The notes beneath the pieces were generated by a model. The model was given only the letters and a program-made list of their open reading frames with translations, was not told the DNA's origin and made no database searches. The position numbers and the translations under genes were made by a program. 64,000 nt of DNA from NCBI RefSeq assembly GCF_947495145.1, contig NZ_CANLXP010000009.1:1-64000 (forward strand). The letters run 5' to 3'. Positions 8,638-18,378 of the stretch are shown in pieces. Within the stretch, counting starts at the first letter, position 1; the number at the start of each line of letters is the position of its first letter. Source of the stretch: an uncultured Arthrobacter sp. (GTDB lineage: Bacteria; Actinomycetota; Actinomycetes; Actinomycetales; Micrococcaceae).

Positions 8638-10149
8638 GTGAATCTTTTCCGTACCAAATCGGTCGAACAATCGATCGCAGACTCAGGCGAGAAAGGCCGC
8701 ACACTCAAGCGGTCACTGACCACCTGGGACCTCATGATCATGGGTGTTGCCGTTGCAGTCGGCGCGGGCATCTTTTCCGTTGGCGCCCAGGCAGCCGCCT
8801 TCAATGCGGGCCCGGCTGTCACCATCTCGTTTGTGCTCGCCGCAATCACCTGTGCATTGGCCATCATGTGCTACGCCGAGTTCGCCACGGCCATCCCCGT
8901 CGCAGGGAGCGCCTACGTCTTCACCTACGCCACGATGGGTGAGCTGATTGCCTGGATCATCGGCTGGAACCTGATCCTCGAGTTGCTGATGGCCGGCGCG
9001 GTCATCGCAAAGTTCTGGGGTGTGTACCTCAGCGACCTGTTCGCCGTGCTCAACCTGGACGTTCCGTCCCAGGTCAACCTTCTCGGCATCACGGTGTACT
9101 GGGGTCCGTTGATCATCGTCGCCGTCTTCACGATGATCCTGGTGCTGGGAACCAAGCTTTCCGCCCGCGTAAACAACATCTTCACGATCATCAAGATCGC
9201 CATTGTCCTGTTCGTCATCGTTGTTGGATTCTTCTACATCGACGGCGCGAACTACACGCCGTTCGTCCCTGCCTCCGAGGCGCCGCCCGAGCTCGACAGC
9301 AGCTGGCAGTCCCAGCCGTTCCTTTCCTTCCTCAGCGGCGCCAACCCCGCGGTGTACGGCTTCACCGGCATCATCTCCGGAGCGGCACTGGTGTTCTTTG
9401 CGTTCATCGGGTTCGACGTGGTCGCCACCTCCGCGGAGGAAGTGAAGAATCCGCAGAAAACTCTCCCGCGCGGCATCTTCGGTGGTCTTGCACTGGTGAC
9501 GGTGCTCTACATCCTCGTGACCCTGGCTGTGACCGGCATGGTCTCCTATAAGGAGCTGGCGGCAACTGAATCGCCGTCGCTGGCTACCGCGTTCCAACTC
9601 GTTGGCGCCGACTGGGCCGCCGGAATCATTTCCGTCGGAAGCCTTATCGGGCTGACCACAGTCATCATGGTCCTGCTCATGGGCCTTGCCCGCGTTATCT
9701 TCGCCATGAGCCGTGACGGACTCATGCCGCGCGGGCTGAGCCGGACATCCGAGAAGCGCAGCACACCGGCGCGCACGCAGATTCTGTGCGGCGTCGTCGT
9801 CGCCCTGCTGGCAGGTTTCACCGAAGTTGAACTGCTCGCCGAGATGATCAATATCGGCACGCTCTCCGCATTCGTCACCGTCAGCCTCGGCATCCTGGTC
9901 CTCCGGAAGAAGCGGCCGGACCTCAAGCCGTCCTTCCGTGTGCCTTTCGGCAAGGTAATTCCGATCCTGTCAGCGGTTCTCTGCGTGTACCTGATGCTCA
10001 ACCTCGCCACCGTAACCTGGGTGTTCTTCGGCATCTGGCTCATAGCCGGTTTCGCCATCTACTTCGCCTACGGGCAGCGCCACTCGCGCCTCGCCGGAAA
10101 GATCGATGCGGGCGAGCCTGTGCGCGAGGAGTCCCGGGCGGGGCGCTAG
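8638..10149 (+). CDS. APC family permease, cationic amino acid transporter type
   Basis: A 503-residue amino acid permease. It opens with LKRSLTTWDLMIMGVAVAVG, followed by AGIFSVGAQAA, the G[IV]G[AS]GIF-like TM1 motif seen in YfnA and cationic amino acid transporters. About 12-14 membrane segments follow. The GTG start has a GAAGGA site upstream. It is flanked by hairpins on both sides and followed by a TetR gene. A GGGCGC/GCGCCC repeat (10141-10170) could terminate it. Confidence 0.9.
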   Translation: MNLFRTKSVEQSIADSGEKGRTLKRSLTTWDLMIMGVAVAVGAGIFSVGAQAAAFNAGPAVTISFVLAAITCALAIMCYAEFATAIPVAGSAYVFTYATMGELIAWIIGWNLILELLMAGAVIAKFWGVYLSDLFAVLNLDVPSQVNLLGITVYWGPLIIVAVFTMILVLGTKLSARVNNIFTIIKIAIVLFVIVVGFFYIDGANYTPFVPASEAPPELDSSWQSQPFLSFLSGANPAVYGFTGIISGAALVFFAFIGFDVVATSAEEVKNPQKTLPRGIFGGLALVTVLYILVTLAVTGMVSYKELAATESPSLATAFQLVGADWAAGIISVGSLIGLTTVIMVLLMGLARVIFAMSRDGLMPRGLSRTSEKRSTPARTQILCGVVVALLAGFTEVELLAEMINIGTLSAFVTVSLGILVLRKKRPDLKPSFRVPFGKVIPILSAVLCVYLMLNLATVTWVFFGIWLIAGFAIYFAYGQRHSRLAGKIDAGEPVREESRAGR

Positions 10150-10192
10150 GAGCCGAAACGGAGGGCGCCCAAACGGCCTGTAATATTCAGCC

Positions 10193-10795
10193 ATGGGGCG
10201 CCCTCCGAAACCGGAACGCAAGAACGAGCTTCTCGATCAGATTGTTGATTACCTCCTCGACAAGACGTTCGCGACGCTGAGCTTCCGCACGCTGGCTGAC
10301 GGCCTGGGTATCAGCTCCTACGTGCTCGTGTACCACTTCGGGAACCGCGAAGAACTCATCAACGAGATCGTCCGGCACATCGAGGCACGTCACGATGCTC
10401 TCAAACCCGCGAATCCCGAAAAGTTCACCCGGGAGGACTTCCGCAGCTGGATCGTCGATTCCTGGAACTGGCTGCTCGTGGACCGGAACCGCAACCTGCA
10501 GCGTCTTGAATTTGAAGCTTCTGTCCAGGACGTCGTAAGCCCCACTCCGCGGGCCAGCGCCGTGCGGAAGTTCGTCTACTGGCAATCCTTCACCGCTGAA
10601 TGGTTGGTGAGCCAGGGAATTGAACGCCGGCAGGCAGACCCTTTTGCGCGACTGTTCATCTCAAGTCTGTACGGCCTTCAGTACGACTACGTGCTGAATC
10701 AGGACCGAACAGCCGTGGAAGAGGCGCTCGAGCTCCTGTTGGACCGGTTCTTCTACGGCCTGGATGTCGCCGCTTCACCAACGCCAGGGCGGTAA
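10193..10795 (+). CDS. TetR/AcrR-family regulator
   Basis: A 200-residue TetR-like protein. The N-terminal HTH covers about residues 10-50 (LADGLGISSYVLVYHFGNREEL), and the helical C-terminal domain has no recognisable ligand. A perfect TAATAT box (10181-10186) ends 6 nt before the ATG and no ribosome site is present, so translation is probably leaderless. It may regulate the upstream permease, but no clear palindrome was seen near either start. A GC-rich hairpin follows. Confidence 0.87.
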   Translation: MGRPPKPERKNELLDQIVDYLLDKTFATLSFRTLADGLGISSYVLVYHFGNREELINEIVRHIEARHDALKPANPEKFTREDFRSWIVDSWNWLLVDRNRNLQRLEFEASVQDVVSPTPRASAVRKFVYWQSFTAEWLVSQGIERRQADPFARLFISSLYGLQYDYVLNQDRTAVEEALELLLDRFFYGLDVAASPTPGR

Positions 10796-10812
10796 GGGCG
10801 GTTAACGCAAAT

Positions 10813-10870
10813 GAGCGGGCGGAAATGACTGGACTCCGGTAAGGAATCCGCCATTTCCGCCCGCCCGCTC
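10813..10870. terminator. Bidirectional terminator between TetR and catalase genes
   Basis: GAGCGGGCGGAAATG (10813-10827) pairs with its complement at 10852-10870, apart from a 4-nt bulge. The genes on either side converge on it. Confidence 0.55.
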
Positions 10871-10898
10871 GATTGAGCCTAAGCGCTAGCGCTGGAGC

Positions 10899-12395
10899 CT
10901 AGAACTTGTTCGCGGCCTCAGCGTCCGAGTTCTGTGCGGCGCCCGACGCGCTGCCAAGGTTGGCGCGAAGCTTCGCACCAAGGTCGGCATCTACGTTGGT
11001 CCAGTACTGGATAGCGCGCTCGCGGATCTCATCGATGGTCACGCCGCTGACCGCACCGGTGATGTTCTCCAGGAAGCGGGCCTTCTCCGCGTCGTTGTAG
11101 ACCTCGCGGTACAGTGTGCCTGCCTGGCCGAAGTCGTCGTCCTCGGTGTGGAGGGTGTGGGCAGCACGCACCAGGTCGCCGTCGTTCTCCCAGCCGCCCT
11201 CAGGACCGGTCAGGGACGGGTCAGCAGCGGGGCCGCCCATGGAGTTCGGCGCGTAGACCGGGGTCTGCGGCGAATTGAAGAAGAAGCGTGAGTCGCCGTC
11301 CTTGGAGTAGTTGCGCACCTCGCTCTTCGGAGCGTTGACGGGCAGTTGCGCATGGTTGGTGCCCACACGGTAGCGGTGCGCGTCAGCGTAGGAGAAGATG
11401 CGAGCCTGCAGCATCCGGTCCGGTGAAGCGGCGATGCCTGGAACGAAGTTCGACGGCGCGAAGGTAGCCTGCTCGATCTGCGCGAAGTAGTTCTCCGGAT
11501 TGCGGTCCAGAGTCAGCTTGCCGACCGGGATCAGCGGGTAGTCAGCGTGCGGCCACACCTTGGTGAGGTCGAACGGGTTGAACCGGTAGTTCTTCGCATC
11601 CTCATACGGCATGACCTGAACCTTGAGATCCCAGCTGGGGAAGTTGCCCTGCTCGATGTTCTCGTAGAGGTCGCGGATGTGGTGGTCGGCGTCCGAGCCG
11701 GCGAGCGCCTCAGCCTCATCCCCGGTCAGGGTCTCGTGGCCCTGGTTGGACTTGAAGTGGTACTTGACCCAGAACTTCTCGCCGGCCTCGTTGATCCACT
11801 GGTACGTGTGTGAGCCGTAGCCGTTCATGGTGCGCCAGGAAGCCGGGAGGCCCCGGTCGCCCATCAGCCAGGTGACCTGGTGTGCCGACTCGGGGGAGAG
11901 GGTCCAGAAATCCCACTGCATGTCCGCGTCACGCAGATTGGAGCCGGGAAGGCGCTTCTGCGAGTGGATGAAGTCGGGGAACTTGATGCCGTCGCGGATG
12001 AAGAACACCGGGGTGTTGTTACCCACGAGATCGTAGTTGCCCTCAGAGGTGTAGAACTTCAGTGCGAAACCGCGGGGGTCGCGCCACGTATCGGGAGAGC
12101 CCTGCTCGCCTGCAACGGAGGAGAAGCGAAGCAGCGTCTCGGTCTTGACGCCCGGCTGGAAAAGGGCTGCCTTCGTGTACTTGCTGACGTCCTCGGTGGC
12201 CTCGAACACGCCGAAGGCGCCGCCGCCCTTGGCGTGCACAACGCGCTCGGGCACGCGCTCGCGGTTGAACTGGGCGAGCTTCTCGATCAGGTAGTGGTCA
12301 GTCAGCGGAATGACGCCGTCGCGGCCCAGAGCCGAGGAATTGCTGTCGTCGACAACCGGCGCACCCGATTGGGTGGTGCTGAAGTTTACAGTCAT
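10899..12395 (-). CDS. katA: Haem catalase, small-subunit type
   Basis: A 498-residue monofunctional catalase that disproportionates hydrogen peroxide. The distal histidine is H54 in [12 protein letters not shown]. The substrate-channel region has [20 protein letters not shown]. The proximal haem ligand tyrosine lies in [14 protein letters not shown]. The length fits the small-subunit (clade 3) group. The start at 12395 is chosen because GGAG precedes it and family members start at this point; an upstream in-frame extension has no catalase similarity. It lies 14 nt downstream of the Fur-family gene in the same operon. Confidence 0.95.
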   Translation of the reverse strand: MTVNFSTTQSGAPVVDDSNSSALGRDGVIPLTDHYLIEKLAQFNRERVPERVVHAKGGGAFGVFEATEDVSKYTKAALFQPGVKTETLLRFSSVAGEQGSPDTWRDPRGFALKFYTSEGNYDLVGNNTPVFFIRDGIKFPDFIHSQKRLPGSNLRDADMQWDFWTLSPESAHQVTWLMGDRGLPASWRTMNGYGSHTYQWINEAGEKFWVKYHFKSNQGHETLTGDEAEALAGSDADHHIRDLYENIEQGNFPSWDLKVQVMPYEDAKNYRFNPFDLTKVWPHADYPLIPVGKLTLDRNPENYFAQIEQATFAPSNFVPGIAASPDRMLQARIFSYADAHRYRVGTNHAQLPVNAPKSEVRNYSKDGDSRFFFNSPQTPVYAPNSMGGPAADPSLTGPEGGWENDGDLVRAAHTLHTEDDDFGQAGTLYREVYNDAEKARFLENITGAVSGVTIDEIRERAIQYWTNVDADLGAKLRANLGSASGAAQNSDAEAANKF

Positions 12396-12409
12396 GGATT
12401 CTCCTTCTT

Positions 12410-12895
12410 TCAGTGTTTTTCTAGTTCGGGAAGTTCGGGGGATTCTTCGCGGGACGCCTCGCGGCAGTCGTTGCATACGCCTTGATAAACGACGTCGGCA
12501 ATCTGGATGGTCATCTGGCCGGATCCGGGGGACCAGGCGGGTGTCAGGCAGGGGGCGTGTCCGACAGCGCAGTCGACGTCTTCGATTCGGCCGCAGCCCG
12601 TGCACACGGCGTGGTGGTGGTTGTCGTTGACCCGGGTCTCATAGCGCGCGGGCGAATTGGGTGTTTCGATCCTGCGCAGCAGTCCGCTCACGGTGAGGTC
12701 GGCGAGCACTACATACACCGACTGGACCGTGATGTCGGCGAGTTCCGCGCGGACCGCGGAGACGACGTCGTCGGCGGTTGAGTGCGGCGACCGTTCAACA
12801 GCGGCGAGTACCGCCAGGCGCTGCTTTGTCACCCTGCGCCCGGCCGAACGCAGGGAACCAGCCCAGGGGCTCGCAGGCAAAGTGGCTTCGGTCAT
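12410..12895 (-). CDS. Fur-family peroxide/metal-responsive repressor
   Basis: A 161-residue Fur-superfamily repressor. The winged helix covers about residues 15-85 ([23 protein letters not shown]). The dimerisation domain has the [11 protein letters not shown] metal and zinc cluster and a second CNDC pair. The context, directly upstream of katA in one operon, points to a peroxide sensor like PerR/CatR/FurA rather than an iron regulator. The ATG at 12895 is preferred over an upstream TTG. A dyad 18 nt upstream is the likely operator. Confidence 0.9.
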   Translation of the reverse strand: MTEATLPASPWAGSLRSAGRRVTKQRLAVLAAVERSPHSTADDVVSAVRAELADITVQSVYVVLADLTVSGLLRRIETPNSPARYETRVNDNHHHAVCTGCGRIEDVDCAVGHAPCLTPAWSPGSGQMTIQIADVVYQGVCNDCREASREESPELPELEKH

Positions 12896-12912
12896 GCAAC
12901 CAGTCAATCATC

Positions 12913-12933
12913 TATTCTGAGTAATTCATAATA
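12913..12933. promoter_or_regulatory. Fur-type operator upstream of fur-katA
   Basis: A 21-bp AT-rich imperfect palindrome with outer arms TATT / AATA and inner TGA / TCA matches; 8 of 10 pairs match. It sits 18 bp before the Fur-family start codon, in unusually AT-rich sequence. It may also affect the divergent hydrolase gene. Confidence 0.55.
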
Positions 12934-12988
12934 AATCGTGGTTGACGGGCTACCCTTGACGAAGATGATATTCATGAGAGGTTTTGGG

Positions 12989-13744
12989 ATGCATCGCGGG
13001 CCATGGGATGAAGTACACCAGGAGAGCTTGCTCGATTGCCCGGTGACAATACGCAGGATCGGCAGCGGCGGGCAGCCCGTTGTGCTCGTCCATGGGATTG
13101 GAGTGTCTGCCCGGTACTTTGAGCCGCTGGCGCAGGAACTCGCCCGGACCAACTCTGTCTACGCGATCGAGCTTCCGGGGTTCGGTTCGTCCCCGGGGCC
13201 GCGTCGAGCGCTGTCCGTACCTCAGCTGGGAGAGATTGTTCTGGCTTTCCTGAGCAGACAGGAGCTCACCGGCGTCGTGCTGGTGGGTCATTCGATGGGC
13301 TGCCAGGTGGCAACGGAAACGGTGTTGCGCGCCCCGGAGCGGGTGTCGAAGCTCGTGTTGCTCGGTCCTACCACCAACGACCGCGAGCGCTCCATTCCAA
13401 AGCAGGCGCTCCGTCTTGCACAGGACACCACCCGGGAGTCGCCGGTAGTGAATCTGGTGGTGTTCACGGACTACCTGCGTTCCATAGTCCCGTACGTAAG
13501 AACGCTGCCGGCCATGGTGAATCATCGGCTGGAGGAAGCGTTGGCCGGGGTCACTTGTCCCGTGGTGCTGATGCGCGGCGCGCGTGATCCCATCGTGCCC
13601 GCGGACTGGCTGCATAGGTTGGCTGCCATCACTCCCAACGCCACGATCGTTGAGGTTCCGGGCGTGCCGCATGTTTTGATGTACACGCGCCCGGGGGAGA
13701 CAGCCCGGGGATTCCTCACCGGGACCTCCCGTGCGACTGCTTAG
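12989..13744 (+). CDS. Alpha/beta hydrolase
   Basis: A roughly 251-residue alpha/beta-hydrolase fold enzyme. The oxyanion-region motif is VLVHGIG, the nucleophile elbow is GHSMG, the acid is probably in RGARDPIVP, and the catalytic His is in PGVPHVLMYTRP. The substrate is unknown. The ATG at 12989 has an AGAGG site 7 nt upstream; other in-frame starts exist at 12938 (GTG), 12965 and 12974. Its last 14 nt overlap the next hydrolase gene, so the pair forms an operon. Confidence 0.82.
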   Translation: MHRGPWDEVHQESLLDCPVTIRRIGSGGQPVVLVHGIGVSARYFEPLAQELARTNSVYAIELPGFGSSPGPRRALSVPQLGEIVLAFLSRQELTGVVLVGHSMGCQVATETVLRAPERVSKLVLLGPTTNDRERSIPKQALRLAQDTTRESPVVNLVVFTDYLRSIVPYVRTLPAMVNHRLEEALAGVTCPVVLMRGARDPIVPADWLHRLAAITPNATIVEVPGVPHVLMYTRPGETARGFLTGTSRATA

Positions 13745-14420
13745 GCGGGGCTGGGCGTGGGCACTCGACTACGCCTACGTGGGTTTCTGGCAGGTCCGCG
13801 GCTTCCTTCTGCGCGGTTACGCTACCCGGCAGCTGTCCGGGAACAAGGCGCCGGTGATCCTGCTGCCCGGCATCTACGAGCCATGGCAGTTTCTGCATCC
13901 GGTGGCGTCCCACCTTCACGGGGCGGGACACCCCGTACATGCCGTCACCGCACTGGGCTACAACCGTGGATCCGTGCCGGCGATGGCGGAACTGGTGGCG
14001 CGGTACCTGCGTGAGCGCAACCTGACCGACGTGATCCTCCTGGCGCACAGCAAGGGCGGGCTGATCGGCAAATACGTGATGACCCTTCCTGACTCGGCGC
14101 CGCGTGTGCGCCAGCTCATCGCGGTGAACTCGCCCTTCTCAGGTTCGGTGTACGCGATGTTCGCGCTGCTGCCCAGCCTGCGCGCTTTCTCGCCCCGCAA
14201 CCGCACGCTCAATGCGCTGCGCGCGAACCTGGCGGTGAATTCCCGCATCACGTCGATCTACGGAACGTTCGACCCGCATATTCCGGGCGGGAGCGAGCTG
14301 GTCGGGGCCACCAACGTGCAGTTGGATGTCATGGGCCATTTTCGCATTCTCGGGGACGATGGGCTGCTGGACGCCATTGACGCCGCCATCGCGGGCCATG
14401 TTCCGGATCCCGTGGACTGA
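13731..14420 (+). CDS. Lipase-like alpha/beta hydrolase
   Basis: A 229-residue hydrolase of the bacterial lipase/PGAP1-like type. It shows VILLPGIYEPWQFLHPVASHL near residue 45 and the nucleophile elbow LLAHSKGGLIGKYV, in which Ala replaces the first Gly of GxSxG. A GTFDPHIPGG stretch probably carries the acidic residue. The N-terminus is Arg-rich with one hydrophobic stretch. The GTG start lies inside the upstream hydrolase gene in another frame, so translation is coupled. Confidence 0.78.
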   Translation: MRLLRRGWAWALDYAYVGFWQVRGFLLRGYATRQLSGNKAPVILLPGIYEPWQFLHPVASHLHGAGHPVHAVTALGYNRGSVPAMAELVARYLRERNLTDVILLAHSKGGLIGKYVMTLPDSAPRVRQLIAVNSPFSGSVYAMFALLPSLRAFSPRNRTLNALRANLAVNSRITSIYGTFDPHIPGGSELVGATNVQLDVMGHFRILGDDGLLDAIDAAIAGHVPDPVD

Positions 14421-14424
14421 CTCC

Positions 14425-15165
14425 TCAGGAGGGTCCGTTCAGCTTGGCGATTGCGACGGCGTCTGCCGGACTCGAGAGCCATGGTTCGCCGTGGCCAGTC
14501 AATACTTTGTCAGCGGGCAGCGCCGCAATCCGGTCGAGTGAATCTAGTGCCTGCGGTGAGTTGGCCGTCGCGGCCCCGGAGACGATCTGCGGTCCCTTGA
14601 TGCCCGTGTAGGGGTTGAGCGTGACGAAGGCGTCACCGACAAGAAGCGCTCGACGGTCCGGGAAGTGAAGCGCGACGTGGCCGGCCGTGTGCCCGGGAAC
14701 GTGGATGACCTCCGGGGTTCCGGGAAGGTTGCTTGCTATCCCCGGGACAAGCGGCAGCGTCTCGGTGACACCGCGGACGGTGAGCGCTCCGGCCATCTTC
14801 ATTCGGCCGATGATGGGGAAGCTCCGGGGGTTCCGAAGCACGACCGCAACCCGGTTCAGCTCGTGCTTGTAGCGGTAGGGGTGGGCTGCGATGTAGGCGT
14901 CGTCAGGATGGACGAGGATCGGCAGACGGTAGTGCGTGCGCAGCTTCGCAGCCACGCCCACGTGGTCAAAGTGGCCGTGCGTGAGGACCAGCGCCACCAC
15001 GGAATCCTCGAATCCCAGTTCGCGGAGGGCTTTCCTGATGCGCGGCCAGATTCCGGGCAGGCCCGAGTCGATGATCATCACACGGCCGTCCTGCTCGACG
15101 AAGTAGACGTTCACGTGGGCGTGTTCGAGCCAGTGAATTCCTTCAGCAACCTCGCTGGTGAGCAT
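14425..15165 (-). CDS. MBL-fold metallohydrolase
   Basis: A 246-residue metallo-beta-lactamase-fold hydrolase, probably binding two zinc ions. The metal motif is LTHGHFDHVG (HxHxDH). Later metal ligands are in PGHTAGHVAL, LLVGDAF and LTGHGEP. It resembles glyoxalase II-like or quorum-quenching lactonase-like enzymes, but the substrate is not determined. The start at 15165 has AGAGGAACC upstream; an in-frame upstream Met at 15198 is less likely. It converges with the lipase-like gene. Confidence 0.87.
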   Translation of the reverse strand: MLTSEVAEGIHWLEHAHVNVYFVEQDGRVMIIDSGLPGIWPRIRKALRELGFEDSVVALVLTHGHFDHVGVAAKLRTHYRLPILVHPDDAYIAAHPYRYKHELNRVAVVLRNPRSFPIIGRMKMAGALTVRGVTETLPLVPGIASNLPGTPEVIHVPGHTAGHVALHFPDRRALLVGDAFVTLNPYTGIKGPQIVSGAATANSPQALDSLDRIAALPADKVLTGHGEPWLSSPADAVAIAKLNGPS

Positions 15166-15313
15166 GGCGGTTCCTCTGCTTGACGATCGATGACGCACGG
15201 CACTGTGAGAGCAACCCTAGTCATCACACGAGTGAAAGTCAGCAGGCTGATGAAGCGGCATGAGGAGCGCGAGTCGTTGCCGGAGGTAACCGCTCCGCCG
15301 GTAGACTTACCCG

Positions 15314-16585
15314 GTGCCCAGACTCCTCGCCGATATCACTCCGCTGAAGGAAAGTCCGGCATTCCGCAGACTGTACTTCGGTACGGCGCTGTCAGCGATC
15401 GGCACCAACCTCACCCTCGTTGCGGTCAGCCTGCAGGTCTATGACATCACCGGGTCCAGCCTGAACGTCGGCCTGATCGGACTGTTCGCACTGGTGCCGC
15501 TGGTCTTCGCCGGACTGTACGGGGGTGCTGTCGCCGACGCACACGACCGCCGCAAGGTGGCGCTGCTCTCCGGGCTCGGACTGTGGGCATCAACCATCGG
15601 CATCGCACTGCAGGCCTGGACGGGCGCCAACAACATCTGGCTGCTGTACATCCTGATCGCTGTGCACAGCGGGTTCGCCGGCATCAACCAGCCCACCCGT
15701 ACCGCGATCATCCCGCGCCTGGTGCGTCCCGAACTGTTGCCGGCCGCCAATGCCCTCTCGATGATCACCTTCGGACTCGCCTTCACCGTGGGTCCCATGC
15801 TTGCGGGCCTGCTCATCGCCCAGGTGGGTTACGGCTGGACCTACACCATCGACGTCGTCACCTTCACCGCCGCGCTGTGGGCGCTGTTCCGCCTGCCGGC
15901 CATGCCGCCGGAAGGGCAGGTGCGCCGCGCAGGCCTGGCCACCGTCGTCGAAGGTTTCCGTTACCTCGGCACGCGGCCGAACATCCGGATGACCTTCCTC
16001 ATCGACCTCGCCGCCATGGTTATGGCCCAGCCAAGGGTTCTCCTGCCCGCGGTAGGGGCGGTGTTCATCGGCGGCGGGGAACTGACCGTCGGAATCCTGC
16101 TCGCGGCAAGCGCGTTCGGCGCGGTGCTTTCGGGTCTGTTTTCAGGTCCGCTGGGGCACGTCCACCGGCAGGGCAGGGCCGTTCAATGGGCCGTCGTCGG
16201 GTGGGGTGCATCCATCAGCGGTTTCGGGCTGGTGGTGATCCTGGCCGGACGATCGCCCGACGGTGGGATGACGCCGTGGATCGTCCCTGCGGCCGCCTGC
16301 CTCCTGCTCGCAGGCGTCTCCGATTCCGTCAGCGGGGTGTTCCGCAGCACCATCCTGCAGTCAGCCACCCCCGACGCCATGAGAGGGCGCCTGCAGGGCG
16401 TCTTCATCGTCGTCGTCGCCGGTGGTCCCCGACTGGGTGAGCTGGTGGGCGGCGGCTTCGCCGAGTGGATCGGCGAAGGCTGGACGGCACTGTGGGGCGG
16501 GATCGTCTGCATCCTGCTCGTGCTGCTCCTGGCCCGCCTTCAGCCGCGTTTCGGCCAGTACGATTCGCGCACGCCCGAACCCTGA
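15314..16585 (+). CDS. MFS transporter, EntS-like exporter group
   Basis: A 423-residue 12-helix major facilitator protein. The loop 2-3 motif ADAHDRRKVALLSG is seen near residue 75. The opening, ADITPLKESPAFRRLYFG, resembles the drug/siderophore efflux (DHA3, EntS-like) group. The GTG start has no ribosome site. A TAGACT box (15302-15307) lies exactly 6 nt upstream, with TTGCCG as a possible -35 at 15277-15282, so the mRNA is probably leaderless. Confidence 0.88.
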   Translation: MPRLLADITPLKESPAFRRLYFGTALSAIGTNLTLVAVSLQVYDITGSSLNVGLIGLFALVPLVFAGLYGGAVADAHDRRKVALLSGLGLWASTIGIALQAWTGANNIWLLYILIAVHSGFAGINQPTRTAIIPRLVRPELLPAANALSMITFGLAFTVGPMLAGLLIAQVGYGWTYTIDVVTFTAALWALFRLPAMPPEGQVRRAGLATVVEGFRYLGTRPNIRMTFLIDLAAMVMAQPRVLLPAVGAVFIGGGELTVGILLAASAFGAVLSGLFSGPLGHVHRQGRAVQWAVVGWGASISGFGLVVILAGRSPDGGMTPWIVPAAACLLLAGVSDSVSGVFRSTILQSATPDAMRGRLQGVFIVVVAGGPRLGELVGGGFAEWIGEGWTALWGGIVCILLVLLLARLQPRFGQYDSRTPEP

Positions 16586-16679
16586 CGGCGGCACCCTATT
16601 CAATGGGAGCGAAGTAAGCGGTCGCTAAAGGTCCTGCCACCACGGTTACAGCCGCCCCATACCGGGACATACTGGGGTC

Positions 16680-17327
16680 ATGGACAAGCTCACCAGCATG
16701 CAGATTCTCGACGCCGGGCTCAACGATTGGCGCCAACTGGCGCAGGGCATCCACGCCCGTTTCCGCACCGGCAGTTTCACGGCAGGGCTCCGGTTCGTGA
16801 CCGCCGTGACGGAGGCCGCCGAGGCAGCCAATCACCACCCTGACGTCACGCTCACCTACCCGTACGTGGACCTGAAGCTGATCAGTCACGACGTCGGTGC
16901 ACTGACCCAGCGCGACGTGGACCTCGCGCAGGCCATCAGTTCCATCGCCCGGGAGCAGGGCCTGACGCCTCAACCGGAAGCGCTCGCCGAAGTGGAACTG
17001 GCGCTCGACACTGCTGCCCTCGCCGCGGCGGGGCCGTTCTGGGCGGCGCTGCTCACCGGGAACGCCGACAAGGTGGACGGGAACGACGTCGTCGATCCTT
17101 CGGGCCGGGTTCCGTTGCTCTGGTTCCAGGACACGGACGCGCACGAGACCCCGCGTCAACGGTTCCATCTTGACGTGTGGGTGCCGCACGACTTGGCTGA
17201 CGCCCGCATCGCCGCAGCCGTCGCCGCAGGAGGCTCCGTCATCGATGATTCGCAGGCGCCGTCCTTCACCGTGCTGGCCGATGGGGAGGGTAACCGCGCC
17301 TGCGTGTGCACAGCCCTGTCACGCTGA
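16680..17327 (+). CDS. Pterin-4a-carbinolamine dehydratase fused to a VOC domain
   Basis: A 215-residue two-domain protein. Residues 1-95 form a pterin dehydratase (PCD/DCoH) domain with the signature ANHHPDVTLTYPYVDLKLIS followed by HDVGALTQRDVDLA. Residues about 115-215 form a glyoxalase-like VOC module. PCD recycles 4a-hydroxytetrahydropterin made by aromatic amino acid hydroxylases; no such hydroxylase is seen nearby, so the cellular role is unclear. A CATACT box 6 nt before the ATG, with TTACAG 16 bp further upstream, suggests a leaderless transcript. Confidence 0.85.
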   Translation: MDKLTSMQILDAGLNDWRQLAQGIHARFRTGSFTAGLRFVTAVTEAAEAANHHPDVTLTYPYVDLKLISHDVGALTQRDVDLAQAISSIAREQGLTPQPEALAEVELALDTAALAAAGPFWAALLTGNADKVDGNDVVDPSGRVPLLWFQDTDAHETPRQRFHLDVWVPHDLADARIAAAVAAGGSVIDDSQAPSFTVLADGEGNRACVCTALSR

Positions 17328-17403
17328 GCAGCTGCGGAAGAACGCTGGAACAGCGCGAGGCGCAGGGCCGTTGTACGGGTAGGCAAGCCAACAAGGAGAA
17401 CAG

Positions 17404-18282
17404 GTGCACAACCACTTCAACGGGGCCAAGACGGCCCTGCTTTTCGGATCCCTCATGGGGATCTTCCTGCTGTTCGGTGCGGTCATCGCCTCGGCCACGC
17501 GCAGCTCGGCATTCCTGTGGATCTTCGCGCTGATCGGTGTCGGCTCCATCGCGTACAGCTACTGGAACAGCGACAAGCTGGCGATCCGCAGCATGAAGGC
17601 TGTTCCGGTGACGGAGCAGCAGGCCCCGGCGATGTACCGGATCGTGCGTGAGCTCAGCACGAAGGCGGGCAAGCCGATGCCCCGGCTGTACGTATCGCCG
17701 ACCATGGCGCCCAACGCGTTCGCCACGGGCCGTAACCCGGAGAACGCGGCGGTCTGCTGCACCCAGGGCATCCTGCAGATCCTGAGCGAGAGGGAGCTGC
17801 GCGGTGTGCTCGGGCACGAGCTGATGCACGTCTACAACCGCGACATCCTGACCGGTTCAGTCGCGGCCGCAGTTGCCGGCGTCATCACCTCGGTTGCTCA
17901 GATGTTCGCCTTCACCGGGCTGATGGGCGGCAACCGGAACTCGGGTGGGAACCCGATCGCCGCTCTGCTGCTCGCCTTCCTTGCACCGCTTGCTGCGGGG
18001 CTGATTCAGATGGCAATCGGCCGCACCCGGGAGTACGACGCCGACGAAGACGGCGCCCGCCTCACCGGCGACCCGCTGGCCCTCGCTTCAGCCCTGCGGA
18101 AACTCGAGCGGGGAACGCAGCAGGCGCCGCTGCCGCAGAGTCAGCAGCTGGTCAATACCTCGCACCTCATGATCGCGAACCCGTTCCGCGGCGGCGGGGT
18201 AAAGAAGCTGTTCGCGTCCCACCCGCCGATGGCCCAGCGCATCCAGCGCCTCGAGGGAATGGCCGGCCGCGCGCTGCAATAG
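17404..18282 (+). CDS. htpX: M48 family membrane metalloprotease HtpX
   Basis: A 292-residue zinc protease of the inner membrane that degrades misfolded membrane proteins. Two helices occupy about residues 10-30 and 37-55. The zinc motif HELMH is at residues 138-142. A further hydrophobic stretch follows at 150-200, and the third ligand is in [14 protein letters not shown]. The GTG start follows AAGGAGAACAG. A strong bidirectional terminator separates it from the convergent yajQ gene. Confidence 0.94.
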   Translation: MHNHFNGAKTALLFGSLMGIFLLFGAVIASATRSSAFLWIFALIGVGSIAYSYWNSDKLAIRSMKAVPVTEQQAPAMYRIVRELSTKAGKPMPRLYVSPTMAPNAFATGRNPENAAVCCTQGILQILSERELRGVLGHELMHVYNRDILTGSVAAAVAGVITSVAQMFAFTGLMGGNRNSGGNPIAALLLAFLAPLAAGLIQMAIGRTREYDADEDGARLTGDPLALASALRKLERGTQQAPLPQSQQLVNTSHLMIANPFRGGGVKKLFASHPPMAQRIQRLEGMAGRALQ

Positions 18283-18316
18283 TCCCAGGGTAACCGGCCC
18301 ATCTGAAAGACCCAGT

Positions 18317-18362
18317 ACGACGACGGCGACGCCCCCTTTCAAGGGAGCGTCGCCGTCGTCGT
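18317..18362. terminator. Bidirectional terminator between htpX and yajQ
   Basis: A perfect 16-bp GC-rich stem (18317-18332 with 18347-18362) closed by a short loop that itself contains CCC/GGG. The genes converge on it. Confidence 0.8.
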
Positions 18363-18378
18363 TGGTTGGCTGTAATTC

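Noticed and set aside
18317-18362. GTCGTCGTC/GACGACGAC-rich stem as a special repeat family
   Set aside because: GTC/GAC runs occur across many coding genes here as ordinary Val/Asp codon use; only the terminator function is supported.
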